A stretch of 8,618 nt of DNA from Phycisphaerae bacterium. GTDB lineage: Bacteria > Planctomycetota > Phycisphaerae > Sedimentisphaerales > Anaerohalosphaeraceae. Each line of letters opens with the position of its first letter. Within the stretch, counting starts at the first letter, position 1. The notes below the pieces were generated by a model that did not search any database, had not been told where the DNA came from, and saw only the letters and a program-made list of their open reading frames with translations. The position numbers were made by a program, and so were the translations under genes. The stretch covers positions 1-8,618 of the forward strand of contig JAIPFN010000255.1 of the NCBI GenBank assembly GCA_021736615.1. The letters are read 5' to 3'. Positions 1 to 6,180 of this stretch are shown here, one piece after another.

Positions 1-2187
1 ATCCCCGATATAACCCATCTCGTTGCAAATTTCGATTATCCTCATTCCTTTAGGCGCGGCGTCTTTTGAACCGCTTGCTCCTCTTTTGACTACGATAGCA
101 AGTGCCAGTTTCCTGTCTGACTTGTCCTCGGCAAAAGCGGCGAACCAGGCGTTGTATGGTTTTTGAGTCGATCCGGTTTTTCCGAATACCGTTATGTTTC
201 GCTTAGGGAACTTTTCGTCATATTTGAATTTTTTATTTGTGTAAGCATCATGTGCGGTTCCGCCGCTTTCATAGACAACCGCATGCATCCCGTCGCGAAC
301 GGTATGAAGTGTCGAACTGGAAATTCCAAGCGGGACAGGGCGGTATTCTTTGTTTTCGGTATCGCCGATAAACAGACGCGGGTACTGAAATGTTCCTCCC
401 CGTGCAAGAGTTGCCATCGAGTTTGCAACCTGCAAAACGGTTACTTGCATGGATGCCTGTCCGATGCCGAATCGTCTTTTCTCAAAGCTCTTCATCGGCG
501 GCAGATCATGTATACTGTTGATTTTCCCTGGCATCGGCATCCCGGTCCAGATTATTCCTTCTGATTCGGTAAGCTCACGGTCTGCCGCTTCGCTTTCGGT
601 ACGTTTAAGTTCTTTAAGCAGGCCAGGATAATTAGCCGGCATAAGTGTTTTATGCCCAAATCCGAAGTTGTAGAGCCAGTTTTGTATGGTCTTTGATGGC
701 ATCTTGTCGGCAAGGATCGAGAAGTAAATATTGCAGCTTCCGCGAATAGCGTTTCGACCGATATTACCGCCTTCGCCTGCCCATCGGTCGTCGTGATTGT
801 AACGGGAAACACGGTGGATCATGCAGTCGGGAAAGCCGGGTTTCGGATCTCCGCCGTCACAATGGAAGACAGTATTTGCCGTCACTTCCCCGGTTTCCAG
901 TCCCATTGTCAAAAAGATGGGTTTGATCACCGAGCCAGGCGGGTATGTTTCGTAGAGTGCTTTGTTCCAGAATGGATGTGCTTTGGAGTTCATGACTGCG
1001 TCATAGACTTTCGACTTTCTTATCTCTCTAAGGTCGTATGTCGGTATCGAGGCCATCGCGAGTATTTCACCGGTGTCTACCTCGATCACTACGGCTCCAA
1101 TTTCGGCATCGGGTTCGGGAAAGATTGTCTTGTCCGACAGATATTGTTCGATGCGGTACTGCAACTCGATGTCGATGGAAAGGTGGATGTCTTCGCCGTA
1201 TATTGTTGGTTTTCTGCTTATCGGTTCGTCGTCGTCTTTGCTGTATCTTACCTCGCCTCGTCTGCCGTGAAGGATGATCTCACATGCTTCTTCGATTCCG
1301 CTCTCACCGGAATAATCCTCTGCGCTGTAGATAGAGTAAACGTCTTTCGGAAAGAGGGCGTTTTCATCTGCTTGTGCCGGGTTGACCCAGCCGATCAGTT
1401 GGCATGCGGTTGATCCGTATTGATAAACCCGTTCGGTCATCGGGACGATCTTTATGCCTTCCATTCCGGTGAATTCTTCCTGTACCTCAAGCAGCTGCTG
1501 ACGGTCTGCGATCTCGAAGATAGGGTGGAGATCGTACATTTCCTTGAGATCCTCACTCAAGGCAAGTTTACAACGCTCAACGTTGGGATCCGATGTTGGA
1601 TACATAGCGACGAGATGTTCGTTAAAATCTTTCATCGCCATTCCATAGGGGACCTCTTTTTTTTTCTCTTGATACTCCAGGTACAACTCCGATTCAGGAA
1701 ATTTCCTTTTCCATGCGACTACTTCGCGAAGCTTCCATATCCCCCTGTTGATTTTGCTGATTTGTTCCCTTAGTTTTTCAGGGTCAACATTTAGCAGTGT
1801 AGAGCATTTTTCGATGGCATCGTCGATGGCATCGGTTTCTTTTTTATATTTAACATGCATTTCTTCTCTGGTATCGTCAAAGCTCTTGCCGTCTTTCATA
1901 TTATTATAAATTGTAGCTTCCCAGAAATCCGGATCACGATATTTTGTCAACTGATAACTGATCTTCACATAAAACTGCGGCTTATCGATTGCAAGTTCCT
2001 TCATGCAGCGGTCATAGATAGAGCCTCGAACTGTCGGTAGCTGCATTGGGTCTTTTAATCGGTCGTCCCGGATTTTCTCTCTGGCTTCGGTTTTGCCGAC
2101 AACCTGCATATACGCCAGCCGGGAAAAGCATACCGATACCGCGATAAAGCAAAGGAATATAAAAAAATATAGTCGTTGTTTATACAT
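1..2187 (-). CDS. mrdA: Penicillin-binding protein 2 (peptidoglycan D,D-transpeptidase), 3' end cut by window edge
   Basis: Class B PBP that cross-links new peptidoglycan in the periplasm during cell elongation, normally working with RodA, MreC and MreD. The frame is open for 729 codons from the ATG at 2187 to base 1 with no stop, so only a short C-terminal tail is missing. Visible parts: N-terminal membrane anchor (residues 6-22), the class B dimerisation-domain motif RGSIYDR (54-60), a second N-domain motif ERVYQYGS...IGWV (252-268), then the transpeptidase domain. All three catalytic motifs are intact: SVIK with the acylated serine 419 and K422 (bases 922-933), SCN at 484-486, and KTGS at 670-673. 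About 185 residues separate the two N-domain motifs, roughly 100 more than I recall for E. coli PBP2; the extra segment is charged and Lys/Glu rich. No Shine-Dalgarno is visible before the start. An in-frame ATG at 2256 would add 23 residues but lies inside a repeat region and at the edge of a putative promoter, so 2187 is preferred. The paralogue FtsI/PBP3 is possible, but the mreBCD context favours PBP2. Confidence 0.93.
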   Translation of the reverse strand, partial: MYKQRLYFFIFLCFIAVSVCFSRLAYMQVVGKTEAREKIRDDRLKDPMQLPTVRGSIYDRCMKELAIDKPQFYVKISYQLTKYRDPDFWEATIYNNMKDGKSFDDTREEMHVKYKKETDAIDDAIEKCSTLLNVDPEKLREQISKINRGIWKLREVVAWKRKFPESELYLEYQEKKKEVPYGMAMKDFNEHLVAMYPTSDPNVERCKLALSEDLKEMYDLHPIFEIADRQQLLEVQEEFTGMEGIKIVPMTERVYQYGSTACQLIGWVNPAQADENALFPKDVYSIYSAEDYSGESGIEEACEIILHGRRGEVRYSKDDDEPISRKPTIYGEDIHLSIDIELQYRIEQYLSDKTIFPEPDAEIGAVVIEVDTGEILAMASIPTYDLREIRKSKVYDAVMNSKAHPFWNKALYETYPPGSVIKPIFLTMGLETGEVTANTVFHCDGGDPKPGFPDCMIHRVSRYNHDDRWAGEGGNIGRNAIRGSCNIYFSILADKMPSKTIQNWLYNFGFGHKTLMPANYPGLLKELKRTESEAADRELTESEGIIWTGMPMPGKINSIHDLPPMKSFEKRRFGIGQASMQVTVLQVANSMATLARGGTFQYPRLFIGDTENKEYRPVPLGISSSTLHTVRDGMHAVVYESGGTAHDAYTNKKFKYDEKFPKRNITVFGKTGSTQKPYNAWFAAFAEDKSDRKLALAIVVKRGASGSKDAAPKGMRIIEICNEMGYIGD

Positions 2188-2235
2188 TGGTTTACCGATT
2201 AACCGTTTGGTATCTAATTTTTCATTAAAACAGTC

Positions 2236-2251
2236 TCGGCCTTCAGGCCGA
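2236..2251. repeat. Inverted repeat, 6-bp GC-rich stem
   Basis: Perfect inverted repeat TCGGCC-TTCA-GGCCGA between mreD and PBP2. It could form a stable tetraloop hairpin in the leader of the PBP2 transcript. No T-tract follows on either strand, so it is not a typical intrinsic terminator. Confidence 0.6.
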
Positions 2252-2283
2252 ATCATGCATTATACATTATACAATATGGAACA

Positions 2284-2302
2284 TCCCGGCTTTACGTCGG
2301 GA
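2284..2302. repeat. Inverted repeat, 7-bp stem
   Basis: TCCCGGC-TTTAC-GTCGGGA. It pairs fully only as plus-strand RNA (with one G-U pair); the minus-strand RNA has one A-C mismatch. It is the second of three hairpins in this gap and has no T-tract. Confidence 0.55.
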
Positions 2303-2315
2303 ATCATTATTCATT

Positions 2316-2342
2316 TCAAAATGACCGATTCGGTCATTTTGA
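2316..2342. repeat. Perfect 12-bp inverted repeat just after the mreD stop
   Basis: TCAAAATGACCG-ATT-CGGTCATTTTGA, a perfect 12-bp stem with a 3-base loop starting 5 bp past the mreD stop codon. A nested palindrome (TCATTT-CA-AAATGA, 2311-2324) overlaps it. The position would suit a terminator or a 3'-end stabiliser, but the minus strand continues AATGAATAATG with no T-run, so a REP-like element or RNA-processing/stability hairpin is as likely. Confidence 0.6.
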
Positions 2343-2347
2343 GTTAT

Positions 2348-2869
2348 CTATCGTTCTAATTTTCTGGAATAGCGGGGCGGGTCTATTACCAGTATTTCAA
2401 TTATCGCCTTCAGGAAAAACCAGACGAATGGCCCGATCAACGCTGAATATAATGATGTCATTGCTATTACCGTAAAACTGTTTAGCGTGTTTCCGGATTT
2501 GTTGTATATCATCGCTTCTGCCATTGTCGCAGCCAGAAGGCCCGACAAGAAAATGCATATCGACTGGTAAATCAGCCTTTTCATAATGACCGAGGCCTGC
2601 AGAAACGATATCGCCGTTCCAATAATCCCAAAACTTACCGTGTGCGGGCCCATGACCATCGACGACGATGAGATGTCGGCGGCAAGGCCTATGGCAAATG
2701 AGCACGCGATAGCTTCGGCCGTCTCACAATTGATCGCAAAGAAAACCATAACTACAAGCATCAGGGCTGGCTTGATATTATAGTCTCCGAAAGAGATAAA
2801 GTCCATCAGCCCGCTTGACCCAACAAGCATGAAGATCAAAAGGACGATGATAAAAGGTATCCATCTCAT
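2348..2869 (-). CDS. mreD: Rod shape-determining protein MreD
   Basis: Integral inner-membrane protein of the elongation complex, thought to link MreC and PBP2/RodA to the MreB filament. It has 173 residues, close to the usual 160-180. It is very hydrophobic, with about six membrane segments (roughly 4-18, 33-48, 52-66, 75-92, 101-121, 136-158). An acidic position followed by a glycine-rich stretch (GLAADISS at 61-68, then MGPHTVSFGIIG) resembles the conserved MreD core. The ATG directly follows the mreC stop (TAG-ATG, zero spacing), and a GAGG 8 bases upstream within the end of mreC can serve as ribosome binding site, so the two are very likely translationally coupled. MreD sequences are poorly conserved, so the name rests on topology, length and the mreB-mreC-mreD-PBP2 order. 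Confidence 0.88.
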   Translation of the reverse strand: MRWIPFIIVLLIFMLVGSSGLMDFISFGDYNIKPALMLVVMVFFAINCETAEAIACSFAIGLAADISSSSMVMGPHTVSFGIIGTAISFLQASVIMKRLIYQSICIFLSGLLAATMAEAMIYNKSGNTLNSFTVIAMTSLYSALIGPFVWFFLKAIIEILVIDPPRYSRKLER

Positions 2870-3718
2870 CTATTTATCCTCATCGGTGCTGGAAGTTTTC
2901 ATGTCGATGACCACAACGCCGACATCTGTCAGCGACCTGATATCGATGATGGGAGTGATGGTGATGTCCCAGAGCATAGGGGCCTGATCGTCGGGGTTGA
3001 TGTCGCTTACTTTTCCGACTACCAGCGGAGTATCAAGAAAACCCGGTTTAACCTTTGCGAATACAAAATCATTGATTTGTATATCGAATTCTTTACGGGT
3101 CATAAGGGGCATCTTTGCCTGCATTTTATTGTTGCCCTTGATCTGCCCTTCAATGTCTAGTTTTATACCGTCTCGCCAGATACTTGCCATCAGATAGTGA
3201 TTGGCGTCGGTGACCAGTTGAACTTTCGACATTGTATTTGAAAGTTCGCTGATGGTCCCGATTACGCTGGTGCTTGAATTGTCCTTGCGGTCATGTCCCG
3301 CTGAAAGGACGTACTGACCTTTCTTAAGACCATCGGCCGAACCTTTGTTGATAATGATCTCGTTTCGCTGGCCTTCTTCGATGACCTTGCTGATCCTGGC
3401 TATAACAATAGCCGGTCCGGGCATCGGCGGGTTCTGACGAATGTGTGCCAGGTTAAGGTTGTCCTCGGTAATTTCCCGGAGTCGGCTCTGGAGGAATGTA
3501 TGTTCGGCAATCAGTTTGTCGTATTTGGCTTTAGAAACGGTATCGTCTTTAGACGGATTTGACCTTGGAATGAGATTCAGCAGGGGGCTTGTAATTTTGA
3601 CGAAAAAGAAATTGATCTTAGCTGTCTGTTCCTGCGGCAGTAAAAGTAGAATATTAGCGCCGATAAGAAGGGCTATGAAAGCTACCCCGCTGGTAAATTT
3701 GATCTTATTCCTCGCCAT
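2870..3718 (-). CDS. mreC: Rod shape-determining protein MreC
   Basis: Bitopic inner-membrane protein whose periplasmic part scaffolds and activates PBP2 in the elongasome. It has 282 residues, in the normal range. Layout: short basic N-terminus (MARNKIK), one membrane helix (about 11-28), a coiled-coil stretch (about 60-92, KAKYDKLIAEHTFLQSRLRE), then the beta-rich MreC domain (about 100-272). Family-like signatures are NEIIINKGSADGLKKGQYVL at 119-138, the VIGTISELSNTMSKVQLVTD segment at 152-171 and DTPLVVGKVSDI near 229-240. The C-terminus is short, acidic and probably disordered. No clear Shine-Dalgarno precedes the ATG; the upstream 71 bp are very AT-rich. mreD follows without a gap. Confidence is high from both sequence pattern and context. 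Confidence 0.95.
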   Translation of the reverse strand: MARNKIKFTSGVAFIALLIGANILLLLPQEQTAKINFFFVKITSPLLNLIPRSNPSKDDTVSKAKYDKLIAEHTFLQSRLREITEDNLNLAHIRQNPPMPGPAIVIARISKVIEEGQRNEIIINKGSADGLKKGQYVLSAGHDRKDNSSTSVIGTISELSNTMSKVQLVTDANHYLMASIWRDGIKLDIEGQIKGNNKMQAKMPLMTRKEFDIQINDFVFAKVKPGFLDTPLVVGKVSDINPDDQAPMLWDITITPIIDIRSLTDVGVVVIDMKTSSTDEDK

Positions 3719-3751
3719 ACGATGAACTTAATATCTAATTGAAAATTTGAC

Positions 3752-3786
3752 AATCAATAATAAATAATAACTAATCAATAATAAAT
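3752..3786. repeat. 14-bp direct repeat in the mreB-mreC gap
   Basis: AATCAATAATAAAT occurs exactly twice (3752-3765 and 3773-3786), start to start 21 bp, about two helical turns. It lies in the 71-bp AT-rich gap and ends within 4 bp of the mreB stop. It could be a paired protein-binding site or simple AT-rich slippage; nothing seen decides between them. Confidence 0.5.
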
Positions 3787-3789
3787 CGA

Positions 3790-4845
3790 CTAGTCCCAGC
3801 CGTAACCGTTCTGGTCCAGCGTGTCTTTCCACAACTCCAGATTCTCCAGGTAAACACTTGTCCCGCGTGCCACACATGACAGAGGGTCTTCGACCGTAAT
3901 AACCTTAAGCCCCGTCGCGTTAGAGATGACCGCGTCCATGCCTCGAAGCAGAGATCCGCCGCCGCAGAGATGGACGCCGTTTTCGATGAGGTCAGCGGCA
4001 AGTTCCGGCTCTGCTTTTTCGAGTGTTCGCATGACGGTTTCGATTATGCCTGCGATAGGCTCGCGAAGTGCTTCGCGAATTTCCTCGCTGGTGATCACGA
4101 TTTTTCTAGGCAAGCCCGATATAGTATCCCGCCCGGCGACTTCCATTGTCAGTTCCTGTTCCAGCGCCGCTGCCGATCCGATCTGTATCTTGACCTGTTC
4201 TGCACGAGGTTCGCCGATCAGAAGGTTGTATGTGCGTTTAAGGTGGTTTATCAGTGCTTCGTCGAAGTTGTCTCCGCCGATCCTTATCGATTCGCATGTG
4301 CTGATGTCGGCAAGGCTCATGATGGCAACTTCTGTGGTTCCGCCGCCGATGTCAACGATCATAGATGCCGTAGGCTCTGTTATCGGAAGACCGGCACCTA
4401 TACCGGCGGCCATCGGCTCGTCGACCAGGTAAACTTTGCGTGCACCGGCTCGTTCGGCACTGTCGATTACCGCTCGTCTTTCGACGGCCGTAATTCCGCT
4501 GGGAACTGCGATGACAACGCGGGGACGTACAAGGCCAGTTCCGCCGTGTACTTTTCTGATGAAATATCCGAGCATAGCTTCGGTGATCTCGAAGTCGCTG
4601 ATTACTCCGTCTTTCAGGGGGCGTATCGCTGAAATCGAACCGGGGGTTTTGCCAAGCATCTCACGTGCGACAAGGCCTACAGCCTCGCCGTTGTTTAAGA
4701 CGATGTTGGTTCCCTTACGAACAGCAACAACAGAAGGCTCATTTAATACAATCCCCTCATTCCGAACGCATACGAGGGTGTTACAGGTACCCAAATCAAT
4801 ACCCATATCCATGCTGAACCAGCCCAGAATTGTGTCGAATATCAC
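3790..4845 (-). CDS. mreB: Rod shape-determining protein MreB (bacterial actin)
   Basis: Actin-like ATPase that forms membrane-bound filaments and steers lateral cell-wall synthesis. With the GTG start chosen here it has 351 residues; MreB is usually about 340-350. Actin-superfamily motifs are all present: phosphate-1 GIDLGTCNT (15-23), the EEP-type loop DEPMAAGIGAGLPI (142-155, E143), phosphate-2 VDIGGGTTEVAI (164-175), RIGGDNFDEA (188-197) and adenosine motif LCGGGSLLRG (293-302). The N-terminus (MIFDTILGWF) is hydrophobic/amphipathic, as in membrane-binding MreBs. Start choice: the frame can extend to a TTG at 4860, but GGGAG at 4852-4856 sits 5-6 bases before the GTG at 4845, and starting at the TTG would bury this ribosome site in the coding region. 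It is followed by mreC after 71 bp and preceded by a small membrane protein gene. It is the best-conserved gene in the window. Confidence 0.98.
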   Translation of the reverse strand: MIFDTILGWFSMDMGIDLGTCNTLVCVRNEGIVLNEPSVVAVRKGTNIVLNNGEAVGLVAREMLGKTPGSISAIRPLKDGVISDFEITEAMLGYFIRKVHGGTGLVRPRVVIAVPSGITAVERRAVIDSAERAGARKVYLVDEPMAAGIGAGLPITEPTASMIVDIGGGTTEVAIMSLADISTCESIRIGGDNFDEALINHLKRTYNLLIGEPRAEQVKIQIGSAAALEQELTMEVAGRDTISGLPRKIVITSEEIREALREPIAGIIETVMRTLEKAEPELAADLIENGVHLCGGGSLLRGMDAVISNATGLKVITVEDPLSCVARGTSVYLENLELWKDTLDQNGYGWD

Positions 4846-4851
4846 TGTGAC

Positions 4852-4856
4852 TCCCT
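4852..4856 (-). promoter_or_regulatory. Shine-Dalgarno that fixes the mreB start
   Basis: On the minus strand AAGGGAG followed by TCACA and GTG gives a near-ideal spacing for the GTG at 4845. The upstream in-frame TTG at 4860 has no comparable site. Confidence 0.75.
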
Positions 4857-4914
4857 TCAATTGTCAGGATAATCAAAAACTAAGAAGCTATCCAAAGAAA
4901 CCAGGCCTGTTAGC

Positions 4915-4931
4915 ATAGACACGATGTCTAT
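4915..4931. repeat. Perfect inverted repeat over the stop codon of the small membrane gene
   Basis: ATAGACA-CGA-TGTCTAT, a 7-bp perfect stem with a 3-base loop, spans the TAG stop at 4928-4930 and stands about 70 bp before the mreB start. No T-tract follows, so termination is unlikely; an operator or an RNA-processing hairpin between the small gene and mreB is possible. Confidence 0.5.
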
Positions 4932-5086
4932 AAACCACGTGCAACAGCTATCTTAAAGATTTCTCCGTAATTTGCATAGCAAGTGTATGCGATAAAAACC
5001 GCTGACGCAATAACAATCCCTGTGCTCAGCGCTAATATTGCGGTAAAAATATCACTTGATGGTTTAAATGTTTTACTTGGTTTCAT
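4928..5086 (-). CDS. Small single-pass membrane protein, function unknown
   Basis: A 52-residue protein starting at the ATG at 5086, only 2 bp after the TAA of the coiled-coil gene, and ending with TAG. It begins MKPSKTFKPSSDIF, basic and polar, then has one clear membrane helix (about 14-36, TAILALSTGIVIASAVF and following), then a short tail (YANYGEIFKIAVARGL). The positive-inside rule predicts the N-terminus in the cytoplasm. It has no strong Shine-Dalgarno, so coupling to the upstream gene is likely. The compact spacing, sensible topology and absence of any competing frame support a real gene, although it is short. I think similar small proteins with a KPSSDI-like start occur in planctomycetes, but cannot check that here. 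Its place between the coiled-coil protein and mreB suggests an envelope or elongasome role, as an inference only. Confidence 0.75.
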   Translation of the reverse strand: MKPSKTFKPSSDIFTAILALSTGIVIASAVFIAYTCYANYGEIFKIAVARGL

Positions 5087-5088
5087 AA

Positions 5089-5961
5089 TTACAGCTCGTT
5101 ACTTACGGTATCGCCGATTCTCGGCTGACCAATTTGAAGTTCGATAACGCCCGCCGATTTGTTTGTGTCGACATTGGTTATTTTCACATTACAGATAAAC
5201 TCATCGCCACGAGTTACGTGGAAGACGCTGTTCCTGGCCACCCCGTCCGCTGAACCCAGCGAAATCGTAACGAGTTCAAGATTTGCCGATATACCGGATA
5301 CCAGGCCTTTCAGAGCTGTATTTGTCGGTGCCGCCAGTGCTTCGTTAGCGTAATCAGGCACACGTGTGACGACTCTGTCTTCAAGATTGACTTTTTTGCC
5401 GCTGGTAGACATTTGCGCTATCTGATCGTCGTACATAGACTTTGCTTCGGTCAGATTTTTGACCTTTGCGTTAAGCTTTTGGATATTTACGATCTTCTCG
5501 GACTGATCGGCTTCGATGATGTTAAGCTCGGCCTGGAGTTTAATAACTTTTGCAAGCTGCTTGTCCAACTGATCTTGAGTCAGTGCCCGTGTCGCGGTTT
5601 CGTTTTTGAGAGTGCTTTCGAGACCTGCCAATATCCCGTTCATAGTGTTGAACTTGATCTGAAGATCGTTTTTGGCAGTTTCGGCAATTTGACGGTTGAC
5701 TTCCGAAGTGCTCAACTGGGCCTGGAGTTTCTGTATTCTTGTCTGCAGCAACTTTCGTTCCTGATCCGTTTGAGAGGATTTCTCCTGCAAACGCTGATCA
5801 TGCAAAGCCGTTTCATCCTGATAGGCTTTAATTTCTTCGGCCTGGTTTTTTGCAAGCTCTTTAAAGTTGTCAGTTGTGGCTACAAAAGTTACCATCGTCC
5901 CCGAAAGAAAAATCGTTGACAAAGATAACAATACTATCAGGACTTTTGTAAGAGTACTCAA
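5089..5961 (-). CDS. Membrane-anchored coiled-coil protein with MreC-like C-terminal motif
   Basis: A 290-residue protein that I do not recognise as a named family. An uncleaved signal anchor (about 5-28, KVLIVLLSLSTIFLSG) is followed by a long, heptad-rich coiled coil (about 34-185, rich in Q, K, E and L), then a compact beta-type C-terminal domain (about 195-290). That domain contains LVTISLGSADGVARNSVFHV (230-249), which parallels IIINKGSADGLKKGQYVL in the MreC of this window, followed by a second beta stretch (FICNVKITNVDTNKSAGVIEL). Architecture and topology therefore resemble an elongated MreC, or proteins carrying an FlgT-C-like beta domain. It is probably periplasmic, anchored to the inner membrane. 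Start: a TTG at 5961 with AAGGAG 8 bases upstream, a strong site. It lies 2 bp before a small membrane protein gene and then mreB, and has its own promoter upstream. A role as an extra cell-shape scaffold is inferred, not shown. Confidence 0.9.
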   Translation of the reverse strand: MSTLTKVLIVLLSLSTIFLSGTMVTFVATTDNFKELAKNQAEEIKAYQDETALHDQRLQEKSSQTDQERKLLQTRIQKLQAQLSTSEVNRQIAETAKNDLQIKFNTMNGILAGLESTLKNETATRALTQDQLDKQLAKVIKLQAELNIIEADQSEKIVNIQKLNAKVKNLTEAKSMYDDQIAQMSTSGKKVNLEDRVVTRVPDYANEALAAPTNTALKGLVSGISANLELVTISLGSADGVARNSVFHVTRGDEFICNVKITNVDTNKSAGVIELQIGQPRIGDTVSNEL

Positions 5962-5969
5962 CTTATTTG

Positions 5970-5975
5970 CTCCTT
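5970..5975 (-). promoter_or_regulatory. Strong Shine-Dalgarno fixing a TTG start
   Basis: AAGGAG on the minus strand, 8 bases before the TTG at 5961. It is the clearest ribosome binding site in the window and supports the rare TTG start of the coiled-coil protein. Confidence 0.8.
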
Positions 5976-5982
5976 ATGCTAG

Positions 5983-5991
5983 ATTATACCA
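5983..5991 (-). promoter_or_regulatory. Candidate extended -10 promoter close to the coiled-coil gene
   Basis: TGGTATAAT on the minus strand, a perfect TATAAT with the extended TGn element. No matching -35 box is seen 17 bp upstream. Initiation about 7 bases downstream would begin almost at the Shine-Dalgarno, giving a leader of only about 15 bases. It could be a second start site or chance. Confidence 0.35.
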
Positions 5992-6047
5992 CACATTTGC
6001 GGGTTGCCGCGAAATACGACCTATCCGTCGATATAATATCACCGTTG

Positions 6048-6076
6048 ATTTTACATTATTTTGTTAGTTCGGTCAA
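6048..6076 (-). promoter_or_regulatory. Sigma70-type promoter for the coiled-coil/mre unit
   Basis: On the minus strand, -35 TTGACC (6071-6076), a 17-bp spacer and -10 TAAAAT (6048-6053). Each hexamer is one mismatch from consensus, and the region just upstream is A/T-rich. Transcription would begin near 6041, leaving a leader of about 80 bases with two small possible stems (CGAC/GTCG and GCGG/CCGC, the second at 5999-6010) before the ribosome site. It is the only full two-box promoter found and would drive the coiled-coil gene, the small membrane gene and probably mreB-mreC-mreD. Confidence 0.65.
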
Positions 6077-6094
6077 GTTTTTTATGTTTTGAGT

Positions 6095-6122
6095 AAAAAA
6101 AAATGTCGGCATTACGCATTTT
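6095..6122 (-). terminator. Weak intrinsic terminator candidate after the HEAT lipoprotein gene
   Basis: On the minus strand AAAATG and CATTTT can pair (6-bp AT-rich stem, 11-base loop, 6100-6122), running into nine T residues (6095-6103). The T-run is good, the stem is weak. It sits after the HEAT gene and just before the promoter at 6048-6076, the right place for a unit boundary. Confidence 0.35.
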
Positions 6123-6180
6123 CAGGTTACTTGTGATTCTGAAAGGTCTTTTTAACGCTAAAAAAAGTGCGGGCGTTTTT

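Larger units (their letters stand above)
2188..2347 (-). promoter_or_regulatory. mreD-PBP2 intergenic region with paired -10-like boxes
   Basis: This 160-bp gap is long for an otherwise compact cluster. Read on the minus strand it has two TATAAT hexamers in tandem (2266-2271 and 2259-2264), from a CATTATA direct repeat at 2258-2271. No good -35 box stands about 17 bp upstream of either, so promoter strength is uncertain. Initiation near 2252 would put a small GC hairpin (2236-2251) at the 5' end of the PBP2 message and would leave out the alternative ATG at 2256. The three inverted repeats here are listed separately. Confidence 0.35.

Noticed and set aside
793..1413. 206-codon plus-strand open frame
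   Set aside because: It is antisense to the PBP2 transpeptidase domain, whose minus-strand frame carries all three catalytic motifs; the plus-strand translation has no recognisable domain.
2188..2256. Longer PBP2 form starting at an in-frame ATG at 2256
   Set aside because: The added 23 residues are polar and derive from the hairpin/repeat region; the ATG overlaps the likely promoter start area, and MYKQRLYFFIFL is a typical PBP2 N-terminus.
2316..2342. Rho-independent terminator after mreD
   Set aside because: The stem is strong but no T-tract follows on the minus strand, so it was kept only as an inverted repeat.
3970..4632. 220-codon plus-strand open frame, with a second overlapping one at 3926-4432
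   Set aside because: Both lie opposite mreB, which is highly conserved and intact; their composition is that of antisense shadows.
6156..6180. Terminator hairpin AACGC/GCGTT right after the HEAT gene
   Set aside because: Only five base pairs with a 14-base loop; the T-run lies inside the loop, not after the stem.
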